Origin: Rhododendron vialii
Lineage: Eukaryota > Streptophyta > Magnoliopsida > Ericales > Ericaceae
Length of the DNA: 64,000 bases
Direction: 5' to 3'
Assembly (NCBI RefSeq): GCF_030253575.1
Contig: NC_080561.1
Location: forward strand, 36,813,564-36,877,563
The translations under genes were made by a program, and so were the position numbers. The notes below the pieces were generated by a model that worked only from the letters and a program-made list of their open reading frames with translations, was not told the DNA's origin and did no database searches. This document shows, piece by piece, positions 1 through 10,079 of the stretch (position 1 is its first letter; the number at the start of each line of letters is the position of its first letter).

Positions 1-1
1 G

Positions 2-832
2 CTAGGACTATCTCAGAAGGGATATATTAACCGAGTTTTAGAGAGATTCAATATGCAGCTTTGCTCAGTAAGTGATGCACCCATTGTCAAGGGTGACAAA
101 TTTAATGAAAGCCAGTGTCCAAAGAATGACTTAGAAAGAAAGCAAATGGATGAAATTCCATATGCATCAACATTAGGGAGTTTGATGTATGCCCAGACTT
201 GCACTAGACCAGATATTAGTTTTGTAGTAGGGATGTTGGGCAGATATCAAAGTAATCCAGGAATGGAACATTGGAAAGCAGTGAAGAAGGTTATGAGGTA
301 TCTCCAAGGAACTAAGGACTATATGCTTACTTATAGCAAATCGGATCATTTGGATGTGATCGGATACTCGAACTCTGATTTTGCTGGCTGTCACGATAGC
401 AGAAAGTCTACATCAGGTTATGTCTTTCTATTAGCTGGTGGGGCAGTGTCATGGAAGAGTGTGAAGCAATCCATTATTGCTTCATCTACAATGGAGGCCG
501 AGTTTGTGGCGTGCTTTGAGGCCACAGGTCATGCGTTATGGTTGCGGAACTTCATTTCTGGTCTTGGTGTTGTCGACTCAATTGCCAAACCGATGAAGAT
601 TTATTGTGATAATTCCGCTGCAGTTTTCTTCTCTAAGAATGGAAAGTACTCTAGTGGTTCGAAACACATGGAAGTAAAATACTTGGTTGTTAGAGAACGA
701 GTCCAGAAACAACAAGTGTCTATTGAAAACATAAGCACCGCTCTTATGATTGCTGATCCGTTGACAAAGGGATTGCCTCCAAAGACATACAAAGAACATG
801 TTATTAGGATGGGTCTTTTGAGCAATACTTGA
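2..832 (+). pseudogene. Ty1/copia polyprotein 3' end (reverse transcriptase tail and RNase H)
   Basis: The reading frame is open from the window edge (base 2, before the first Met at 53) to a TGA ending at 832, so this is the C-terminal end of a longer polyprotein. It reads like the end of a copia reverse transcriptase (YASTLGSLMYAQTCTRPDI, then a WKAVKKVMRYLQGT segment) followed by the RNase H domain (DFAGCHDSRKSTSGY, SSTMEAEFVA, IYCDNSAA, then ADPLTKGLP). In the family the RNase H acts on the RNA-DNA hybrid during reverse transcription. The first acidic position is Asn here (GYSNSDFAG, usually GYSDSD/AD), and the late HIDVKYH-type motif reads HMEVKYL, so activity is doubtful although this part of the frame is unbroken. 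A polypurine tract and LTR follow, confirming orientation. Confidence 0.93.
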
Positions 833-1280
833 TATTAGTAGTTGAGTGCTTATTGTTATTGACACTATTTAGCGCAAATAAAAAAATTTGTTTCTGATTT
901 TCCTGTTTCCAATTATGCGTGCACATTTTATTTTGGATTATGTTCAACAGGAAATGTTTTGACAAGACAAATTACAGGGGCTTTAGGCATTACAGCCTAA
1001 ATAATGATATTTTTCCTATTATGGACTTGGTTAGTGAAGGTTATCAATGGTGTGGTGCATAGAAGGGAATGTGGCATAGTGCTATACAACCGCTATGACT
1101 CACATTGGTGGTCTGAATTAATCACAGTATTAAAGTTTCTAATTGGTTTGAACCTATTGGCTATTTTAAATCCGTGATCACGTGTTAAAGTTTTTTAGTG
1201 TGGAGCCCACTCGAGTCATTTTAAACAAAATGCATATTTTGAAGAAATACACTTTGCATCACAATCGGCTTGATGGGCCA

Positions 1281-1290
1281 AGTGGGAGAA
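1281..1290 (+). other. polypurine tract of the copia element
   Basis: A purine-rich run (AGTGGGAGAA) lies immediately before a sequence beginning TGTTAG. This is the usual arrangement of plus-strand priming site and 3' LTR start in Ty1/copia elements. It sits about 450 bp after the polyprotein stop codon. Confidence 0.75.
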
Positions 1291-1764
1291 TGTTAGTTTT
1301 TTCCCATTAGTGTGGCCCACTAGCCTTCACGTTTTGTGCATGTGGGACTCCACTATCAGATAAGCCAATGAAGTGATATGGTTCATTACGATAACTAATA
1401 AGAATTACAGATGAAGGAAAACTCTTGATAATAAAAGAGACCTTGATGGACTAGGTGTCTTTTAATAATTATCTCTAAGGCCCTCTTCTCTCCTCTATAA
1501 AAGGTAGAATACTCACCCCTTATTCCTACGGTTTTTCCATCAATTAAAGTACTGAGGTATTCTAGAAAAGTAGAGACAGAGAGAAGAAGGTGAGCCAAGA
1601 ATTAAGGTGTTTCTAACTAAGGGGTTTGTTCTCTCTAATCACGATGGCCAATAAAGGTACGCTATTTATTGTTCTTGAGATGTGTTGAATTCAAGATCCT
1701 GTTATATCTGTTTTCCGCATAATAGTTTTAATTCAGATATACTTAGAGTTTACAGTTCCAACCA
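1291..1764 (+). mobile_element. copia-type LTR (approximate 3' boundary)
   Basis: The segment starts TGTTAG directly after the polypurine tract. A TATA box (CTATAAAAGG near 1495) with a pyrimidine-rich start region downstream looks like the LTR promoter. I place the end at the CCAACCA near 1764, because the next bases (TGATAATGGAGCTTT) resemble a degenerate initiator-Met tRNA primer-binding site (TGGTATCAGAGC). That would make the LTR about 474 bp. The 3' boundary is an inference; a later TTAACA at about 1870 is an alternative. Confidence 0.6.
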
Positions 1765-1875
1765 TGATAATGGAGCTTTAAACTAGCCCATTTCAGTTCT
1801 AATATCGGATCTGGCCCTACCTATAGTCAAGGAAAATCTTTCTCGTAGAGAAATTCATGGGCCATGGGCTTAACA

Positions 1876-3059
1876 ATATTAACCATTTTGTGCATTTTTT
1901 TCCCCTTTTTTTGATAGCAGAAACTAACCATTTTGTGCATCTTAGATGAACCATTTTGGTTCATGGAAAAGTCTATTTAACACAACACTTTACACGATAA
2001 TATGCTGAACGTGCTTACGTGGAGACACTGTATCATTGAGCAATGCAAAGCAGCACCTCATCTGTTGCCCGGTGATACAGTGTCACCTAAGCATGTTGTG
2101 CATATTGTTGTGTTAGTAGCATACCTCTCTTGGTTTATCGACATGGTAGTTGTGAATTTCGGAACCAAAAAAATTCAATATTAGGATTGGAATCAAATCC
2201 TTTTGAATTGGAGATTTGTTTAAGGTAAAATAAGAGAGAAATGATGTCTATAGATACTACTTTTTTCTATTCATATGCCACTGTTCTATACTAATTCCTG
2301 TTTGCTTTGGAATGAATCATCTTTGAATTATGGATTAAGCTCATGTCTAGTTAACTATATCCTCCAATTTGATTCAACTTCAATCATTTTGAGCTGATCC
2401 CAAGTGTAAAAAACCAATGATCTCTATATTGTACATGTCGTTAACTTTGCTGAGAAGTATGTTATTGTAAAATTTAAGTCAATTGTCCATCTCTAGCAAT
2501 ATCAACAATTCATTGTCCGTATTTATAAAAGACAAGATGAACGATGAATGTGATTTTTAAAATTTCACTTGTTTATTTGGTGTTTGACAAAATGCCAGCA
2601 GCTAATATTGCTATCGATGTCGAATTTTTAACCTACCAAGTAAATAATTTTGATCACGGTTCTCGAGAGACACCCTCCACATGCGGCGACAAGAAACCAA
2701 AATCAAATTACATTGATGTTTTAGTTATCCTCAAAAAAAAGGCCAAATTCATTAGGCTTTTGCAAAATCACTAGGTTCAAACTCAAAAGTACCAAATTAT
2801 GAGAGCACTTAATCTATGTGTTAAGGATAAGTGCACTTTTGTTGTACAAAACCTCCCTCCTCCTAAAACTCGGCATTTCTCAAGTTAAAATTCTAGTTCC
2901 GCCTTATTCTGGGATTCGACTTAGACAACCTTGTGCAAGTTTACGAGATTTTTCTGAGTTTTGTTTTTCTCGATTTGTGAATGTTTACCCCACATGAATG
3001 CCACGATTTTGTTTTTAATTTCTCGATTTGTGTTGCTCTAATGCAGTGAAAACTAAATT
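1876..3059. other. intergenic, nothing recognised
   Basis: AT-rich sequence with only short spurious reading frames. I see no splice-consistent exons, RNA genes or clear terminal repeats here. Confidence 0.5.
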
Positions 3060-3149
3060 AGAGTAGGGCAGGTGATGAATGATCGTGCTAAGAAATAACT
3101 TCGTAATGTTAGCGTGAAAGAATAAAAGGCAAGCACAATCTGCTGGAGA

Positions 3150-3600
3150 TGGTATCTGTTGAAGTTTATCCCATATCGGTTAATTATCTCCTCCAAAACT
3201 AGTATATGAGCCTGCGCGGTCTCTTCAGTACTCATGGCCAATTGGTTTTGAGTGGGATGCCTTAACATAGTATCGGAGCTAGGGATTTCGAGGAACCTGT
3301 TCTCCTTTGTTTGTGCCATCAGTACACCATTGTTTGTTGTGATCCAAGTGATATGGATCGTTCGTTTATCTCTCCACATGCGAGTCAGGGGTTGCACGCA
3401 CGTGCAGGGGAGTGCTAAAGTTTATCCCACGTCGGTTAATTATCTCTTCCAAAATAAGTATATGAGCATTATCTCACGTCGGTTAATTATCTCCTCCAAA
3501 CTAGTAGATGAGCCAAAGCGACATCTCCACTCATTGCTAATTGGTTTTGAGTTGGATGTTTTAACAGTATCATGCCAACGCAGAGGTTCTCGTATTTCAA
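3150..3600 (+). mobile_element. tandem LTR-end fragments of a retroelement
   Basis: A motif common at the ends of plant copia-type LTRs occurs in repeated copies. It contains CATCGGTTAATTATCTCCTC-type text, an ...AGTATATGAGCC segment and CCAATTGGTTTTGAGT, and then TAACATAGTATCGGAGC, which resembles a degenerate Met-tRNA primer-binding site. A first copy runs about 3160-3285. A second, partly doubled copy runs about 3418-3575. No coding part is attached, so this is residual LTR material. Confidence 0.5.
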
Positions 3601-3659
3601 AGGCTTGCTCAAGATTTTTGAGCTTTCCCACCAAAACAACTGCATGGGTTTTTGTCTAA

Positions 3660-4118
3660 ACAATCAGCAGTGGAAATTACTATACTATTTTGGGAATCAA
3701 TAGTAATTAATCTACATTATTAATCAGGATTTACTATTCCCAGACAGCTCATAGGAATAACTGTGGGAAAGGAAAAAGCTCATTGGGGAAATACACAAAG
3801 CATGGAAACAAAGCAATAGAAATTCATGGGGAAGATGGACAAAAGTTCCCTTAATTATTAAGCTAATCAAATTTTAATCCCAAAGCCCAAAAAAAAAACA
3901 CTAACTGTTTTTCTACAATTAAAACATTGCTCCGTTACACCCAACACATTGAGAAAAAAAAAAAATCAAGATTCTAATTTATCTACCCAAAACTCTGCAG
4001 TAATTTACAAGTAGACTAAATAAGCATTACGTTGACTAGTACTACAGCCACCGCCACAGCCACCGCACAATATCCCTAGTTATTTATTTATTCCTTAACT
4101 TTCCTTTAGTAGTTCAGT
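3660..4118. other. AT-rich 3' flank of the NaKR-like gene
   Basis: Low-complexity A/T runs downstream of the minus-strand NaKR-like stop codon. It probably contains the gene's 3' UTR and polyadenylation region, but no single signal stands out. Confidence 0.4.
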
Positions 4119-6086
4119 TCACATGCCAACAGCAAGTGCTTTGCTTTTCTTGAATTCCGAGAAGCTCGAGCTTGCCGCGGGGAGAGAGGGTGGCGTCGGA
4201 GGAGTACTCCACAGCTGTGCGGTTTTCACCTTCGATATGCTCGAAAGGACTTCTAATGGCGTGATGTCACCCACAACTGTTACTTTCTTCGCCGCGAAGT
4301 CGATGCTAAATGATGTCACCCCTATTCATGGTTTAACACATTAATTTTAAGACTTACTATTGTTAACACTTGAAATACAAAGTTAATTGCATAAGATACA
4401 AACTATACATCTTTTCTTTTGTGTCATGATATAAAGGGCTGGGCTGGGCTCAGCGACTTGAATTGTGTAAATGTTTAAAATTGGGCTGCGATAAGCTACC
4501 TTAAGCCCAGCCCATTGATGAGGCCTTTTCCACATTGAACTACCAAGTATGAAACCAAAGGTTTTGTTTGGAATGTGAATTGGGCCAACCAAGCCTCTCC
4601 AAAATTTCCCAAACCCCAGTCCAGGTCCATCGCATTGCCTAGAATTTTGCTGCACTCCCTGTTTTTTTTTTTAAATATTTTTTTAATGTTTGTTGATTTT
4701 TTTTTTCTTTCCAAAGAGATGCCGAGCCTCGGGTCAACTGGGCTTCAATGCTTCGGTCCAGACACACTCGTGGTCCACGAGTCGTGGGGACCAAATCCTA
4801 CCCAGAGAGGTAGAGGATTAGACTGACAGAATCATAGCACATCACACTTTGTCACGCTCCTCTTTCAATAGGAATAAACAACAAAAAGCAACAGTGTGTC
4901 AAAAATTGAAAAGCTGAAAAATTTCTCCTCTCTGTTTCATAGGAAAGAAAAAGGCAAGATGGGTAAAAATTCACAATAAAATATGCTTACCTTGCATTCT
5001 AGAGATGTGTTTCCTCACTTTGCCCTCACACCCTTTGCAGTGCAGTGAGACCCTCAAAACAACCTCCTGTTACAAAAAAAGGCCCATTAAAATCATACCT
5101 ACCATAATTAGGCCCACTTCTGCCACCCTTTTAATATCATCATTATGGCCATCAACAGAGTAACTTGTACTACAATGCATAGAGTAACTTGTATTGAGGG
5201 CGAAACAAGAAATTTTAATATGTGGCATCAAAATTATAGAATAATAACAATTTATGACAAATCAAGAGTTCAATTGTGGGGGCAAAATAGTAAATATTAG
5301 GTGCAAAATATGTTATTTCTTATTGAAAAATGAAATACAGTGCGGTCAAGTAGCATCATATGTCTTTTAATGGTGCCGCTCCTGCTTGTATCTACACCTT
5401 CGATATATAATTGTCTTTATATCATTTAACACTAACTAAAATAAGTATTTATTTTTTGAATTAAATGTGATATATTGTGAGAGAATGACCCGTCAAGTAA
5501 AGCGGAAAATAAAATACTTAAAGAATAATAATCTTATTTACAGAGAAGCTAGTTTCGCGAGGCAAGCTTGTTTACATATTTACCCATTGCTTATATTGCA
5601 TATTTACTAGTACCTGTTCATGGTTTACTTATTTTGCTGCCTCTTGCAAATAAGCAACAATTAATGACCAAATCTGTACATTTTAAGTACTTGGAATTTG
5701 ACATCAAAATTGTAGACGAAGGTTTGATGGTGTCAAATTTAGAAATGTCTAATTATTGCATGAGCCTTCAAATAAATTCGGCATCTTCAAATTCGACATC
5801 ATTGTTGAAGATGCTCTTATATTGCGTGTTGCTCATTTGTTCCCATGTTTTTTCCTTTTCTCAATTCCAGAATCACCAGGACCAGAAGAAAGCGGGTTTT
5901 TGCAAACTATATCCACGTTAGGCATAAATACAAACTAATGAAAAACCAATCAAAAGCTGAACTAGTCTATCTGTAATTCATGGCCGGTAATCATGAATAA
6001 TCCATTGTCCAGTCCAGTCGGTACGAAGAAGTTCTACCAAGAATTCCCCTTCGTTATTGTATAATTATTCCATGGACTTACATGAA

Positions 6087-6127
<41 letters not shown>

Positions 6128-6817
6128 CTGGTCAGGAGAGCGGGAGGAGGCCGGTGGTGGTGGTGGTGGTGGTGGTTTAGAATCGGAAGCAGAGAACTCC
6201 TCTGTTTTCACACCCTTTTCATGCTTCGCCTTACCATTGCTACCGTCCACCGCAGGAACCAATTCAAAACCCGGCTCAAAATCCGACGCCAAATCCAACA
6301 AACCCGCTTCGCCCAACAAGTACCGAGACGAATCAGGACCGTTGATCACGAAATCCCCACGCTGCTTGCCGAAACTCTTCCTCACAAATTCCCCCTCCAC
6401 ATCAGTACTCTTCCTCACCATTTCCCCCTCGACAGCATCACTCTTCCTGCCATCGAACTTGCTCTTCTTCTTCTGATCAACGCCACCACCGCTTGATTTC
6501 TTGGAGCTAGTCTTGATCAGATCATTCGGCTTAGAAGAGCTGTTTCGAGCAGGCTTATGGTGGAGTTGCTTGTAGGGGACAGGAGCCAGGGGCGGAGGGT
6601 GAGAAGTGCAGGGGATGTTGGAGGCGTTGATCATGCGCCTGGTGGTTTCTCTGATGATGGGATTGTGACGGTCGATGGCTCGGGTGCCGCCGAGATGGGC
6701 GGCGGCGGAGGAGGAGGAGGAGGAGGAGGGTTGTTGGAGGAGGTCCATTGTGGTGGTGTGGACTATGGCGGTTGATGCTTGGGAAGCGCAGAATATATCG
6801 ATTGATCGTAACTTCAT
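4119..6817 (-). CDS. NAKR: NaKR-like heavy-metal-associated (HMA) domain protein
   Basis: Three coding exons assemble on the minus strand: 6817-6128, 5066-4991 and 4321-4119 (690+76+203 nt; 322 residues, phases consistent, TGA at 4119-4121). Exon 1 encodes the family's typical N-terminus (FCASQASTA, a Ser run, LGGTRAIDRHNPIIRE) and a disordered Lys/Ser-rich region ending in a poly-Pro tract coded by a GGT/ACC repeat. Exons 2-3 encode the HMA domain: VVLRVSLHCKGCEGKVRKH with the metal-binding CKGC at about residues 240-243, then GVTSFSIDFAAKKVTVVGD and a SISKVKTAQLW end. Arabidopsis NaKR1 (SODIUM POTASSIUM ROOT DEFECTIVE 1) is a phloem metal-binding protein of about this length, affecting Na/K balance and flowering; that role is family knowledge. 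The start Met fits the family. The donor of intron 1 touches a CT microsatellite. It could be any NaKR1/2/3 paralogue. Confidence 0.93.
6092..6125. repeat. (GA)n microsatellite at the intron 1 donor of the NaKR-like gene
   Basis: About 17 GA units. On the gene strand they read (CT)n starting directly after the exon 1 donor (CAG, then GTTCTCTC). Confidence 0.95.
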
Positions 6818-6887
6818 CTTTGGAAAAGAGGGGGGAGGGAATTCAAAAGCAGGGGGGTTAATGGTTTAGGGAATCTGCATTTTGAGT

Positions 6888-6890
<3 letters not shown>

Positions 6891-6931
<41 letters not shown>

Positions 6932-6979
6932 GGGGTTGGTTATTCTTCTGTTTTGAAGGTTGAGCTTGTATGGAATCCA

Positions 6980-7025
<46 letters not shown>
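6891..7025. repeat. two (GA)n microsatellites upstream of the NaKR-like gene
   Basis: Pure GA runs at about 6891-6928 and 6984-7025, separated by unique sequence. On the gene strand they are CT tracts 75-210 bp upstream of the start codon. That is a common position for CT-rich 5' UTR or core-promoter tracts in plants, so a regulatory role is possible but only inferred. Confidence 0.9.
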
Positions 7026-7030
<5 letters not shown>

Positions 7031-7120
7031 CCACGGGAATTGAAGAAGAAGTTGGAAGCCTGGCAGTAATTCCATGGCGTGGTGAAACGGAAAAAGGATA
7101 AGAAACCAAGAAATTAGTAT

Positions 7121-7353
7121 TCAGAAATTTTTGGATGCAAATATGGTGTTGTACACGTGCTATCCGGCAGAGCATTCGAGCCATCCAAATATGTCTTAGA
7201 CGATCTAGATCTGAGAAGAGGAAGGGGAGAGTGTGGTCGACTGAGTAGGAGAGAAGATGCTCAGATCTTGGCCGCCCAATACTTGTTTGGACGGCTTAGA
7301 TGGATGCTAGGTACTATCACGTGATACCCAATTTGCACCCAAAAATTTGGTAA
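7121..7353. mobile_element. foldback MITE, family of the 28.7-kb MULE-type element
   Basis: The ends are inverted: AAATTTTTGGATGCAAAT on the left, and CCCAATTTGCACCC followed by AAAAATTT on the right. The terminal motif (TTTTTGG[AG]TGC) is shared with the element at 28700-28873. No clear target duplication was found, so the edges are approximate. Confidence 0.6.
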
Positions 7354-7480
7354 GAAAGTTGCATGTAAACTTCGTGTTTTTTTGTAGCTTTGCTATAACC
7401 CAGTGTGTGGGCCTCACACATGTTGCGTGATTGTGTTTGTAGTTGTAGACTTTTTATTTTTATTTTTCTTAGATTCAAAC

Positions 7481-7766
7481 CTTGTAATTATCATTGAATA
7501 GTAGATTCAAACATCAAATTACAGAGATTAAGGCATCAAGAATAAGGGATCGAACAAACTCCCAAAAATAAACACTGAAATTTCAAAACATAACCCTGAA
7601 CTACATTCAACAGAACATGCATGTGTCAACGGCATACTTGGCTAAAGTCCCACTACATATGGGAGGTGTTACAAGTATGTTTAGCCTCAATAAAACGCTA
7701 TAGAGATCCGAACACGGGTCTTGTCCAAGCAGATCCCGATCGAATTTCCACCACTGAACCGACCCT
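7481..7766 (-). repeat. tRNA-derived SINE-like sequence
   Basis: On the minus strand a box A-like GGTTCAGTGGTGG (about 7749-7761) is followed about 40 bp later by a box B-like GTGTTCGGATC. A body with GGCTAAAC and a GTGGGACTTTAGCC segment comes next. This spacing is that of a plant SINE head, but the tRNA structure is not foldable, so it is not a tRNA gene. The 3' limit is uncertain. Confidence 0.5.
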
Positions 7767-7769
7767 TAG

Positions 7770-8823
7770 TTGGTTTTTGATTGCTTTTTAATCCAAGCAA
7801 CATTATGTACCCATAATGCACTGACTCAGCTGGGGCAGAGGAGTCAAGGCTTCATACAAAAATGAGGTGAAACCCTAAACCAAAAAAGAATGAAAATAAT
7901 TATATACTCCGTATAAACGAATTAACATAACGTATTCTTTTTGAAAATTGATTTCTGCGCTTCACTTATGTACGGAGGCACTCCGTTTTGTCATAAAGTT
8001 ACTAGTAACTTCACGTTAAAAGTAATACACTTACGTACAAAAAGTGGAGCGCCAAAATCAGCTTTTTTTTCTCTTTAATGGGCAGCTCAATAAAGTTCAT
8101 TGAACATAAACTGACATCCCTTGAGATGATAATCATATTTAATTAGTCCTAATAATCAGATTTAATTAATCCTAAGATGCCGCTCGTGCCCTGGATTCTC
8201 TGCAATCTCCACTCACAGCACCCTCGTAATCACGTTCGGCTCCTCTGTAATCTTATTTAATTAAATTAATTTATTCAGGTAACAAAAAAGTAATTATTCC
8301 TGCAAAAATTTATAATAAATCCTGTTCGATTGACGTGGCCTATTGGTTCAATTGCACACTAAAGAATCAGGCTTCTCTCCAGTACGATGTCAGACTGCAA
8401 AGATCCTTCTGTGTAGTTTCGGCCGTTCAATTCTTTTAACGGTTAGACTATTGATTGTTGAAGTCAACAATTGAGACACAACTGTATAGACATTTTTACA
8501 GTCCAACTGCGGAAAATCTGGGTCCTTAATGAACCCTTGAGAGTGAGCTCAGAGGAAGCTGTCCATGTATTGAAGATTTGAATAACAAAGAGGACAGGGC
8601 AACGGCTAAATAATCAGAGAGACAGATTTCGTTTTCTAAATTTTAATGACAGCCACAGCACAGGGGGACATGGTTTTCTGCCCACATTATCACCAATGCC
8701 CCCAATAATATTTTTCTGACTTTGGACATGCCCTACATCTTTAATTACCCATTATTAATTGTTTGGTACTGTCTGAGCAACAGGTTGGGGCTCATACCAT
8801 GCTCTGTAAATTTTTACTCCCAT
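7770..8823. other. intergenic, nothing recognised
   Basis: AT-rich sequence without exon-like frames. Short fragments look like old repeats, but no terminal structure could be defined. Confidence 0.4.
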
Positions 8824-9105
8824 CTTCATCAAACGTGAAATTTCACACAGACCCTCTCGACTATGTCTCTCCTTTAACGTTTAGAACCGTCCATACAGAC
8901 TCCCTCAACAATAACCGTTAATCAATCAGCACCCTTCTGTCAAAAAGATTGTTAAGATGAAGGGGTCAGTGTGGGCTAGAGTTAGCCAATTTTTTTTTCT
9001 TTATATTGTTGAGGGGGTCTGTATGAGCTGCTTTAAACGTTAGGGGATCTTCGTGGAAAATAGGCATAATTGAGGGAGTCTCCGTGGGATTTAACCCTTC
9101 ATCAA
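8824..9105. mobile_element. MULE-type MITE with 9-bp target duplication
   Basis: The direct repeat CTTCATCAA at 8824-8832 and 9097-9105 brackets a 264-bp segment whose halves are imperfect inverted repeats of about 110 bp (left ...CACAGACCCTCTCGACTATG, right the complement of ...GGAGACTCCCTCAATTATG). A 9-bp duplication with long terminal inverted repeats and no coding capacity fits a non-autonomous Mutator-like element. Confidence 0.8.
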
Positions 9106-9585
9106 ATTTCACTGTTGATATTTATTCTTTTACTGTCTTTTTGTTTCGTAAAAATTAATCAAGGTTAGTTTGGCCCCTTCCAGAATAACAACTATGACTC
9201 CGCTTCTGGTTGAGGTTATCTCAATGTCTCGTACAGTCTTCTTGAGCATGTTTGAATTTTTCAGAGACCAAATATTTCAAATCTTGGGACCACCGAAGGG
9301 TTTACAAGGTCATCAATTTCAAGACCCCAAATTTAATCGACCTACGAACAAGGTTGGTCCGGACAAAAAGCTTTGAAGAAGTCTCTTCTAAAGAATAAAG
9401 AGTTATTGGGGAATTGAATCAGATTCTCAACTTTTGCCTTGCCTATATACAAAACCATCTATTCTGGAGTTTCTCTTTCCCTATGGATGAATGAGACGCA
9501 AAGCTACTTTGCATTACTCCCCCACAAAGCTATGTTCTATACTCCACATGTTCATGGAATCAGATGCCTCAATAAATAACTAGAT

Positions 9586-9590
<5 letters not shown>
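9106..9590. other. intergenic, no feature recognised
   Basis: The only long frame here (start near 9170, 68 codons) has no recognisable domain and no splice context, so I do not call it. Confidence 0.4.

Positions 9591-9652
<62 letters not shown>
9591..9652. repeat. (TC)31 microsatellite
   Basis: An uninterrupted TC dinucleotide tract of about 62 bp in intergenic DNA. Confidence 0.97.
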
Positions 9653-9654
<2 letters not shown>

Positions 9655-10079
9655 GCCAACTAGTTACACCATGGAAGAGTCGCAATTCGAAATGATCTTC
9701 CATACATAAAACATCTTTTATTTTGTATTAATCGAAATGAAAGGCAAAATATTGAAATTCTTTTTAAAAACCTCTAAAATCTATAATCTGCAGCAGAATT
9801 TGAAGTTAAAATTTAGAATTTGTATTCACAGCTATCACAAGCGCGCCCGTTAATTCATCTACTAGGCAAGTTGGACTTCATGATTAATTTATTTTCATAT
9901 CAAAAGTATCTCATTTAAGTGACCTTGGTACTTCACAACCAACTACCATTCCTTTTTTCGCTCCGCTCCTAATCACCACGTACTTGTAGTCTCATGTCAC
10001 TCCTCCTAAGTCTCTTGCAGTCTAATGAGGCTACTACGAAGTATTTACTGATAAGCATCCAATAATGTATATTCTTGGT

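Noticed and set aside
5568-5921. 117-codon plus-strand frame
   Set aside because: It lies in intron 1 of the minus-strand NaKR-like gene and resembles no known protein.
6858-7184. Frames with long Leu-Ser repeats (also near 19.7, 40.6 and 45.3 kb)
   Set aside because: They are translations of CT/GA microsatellites, not proteins.
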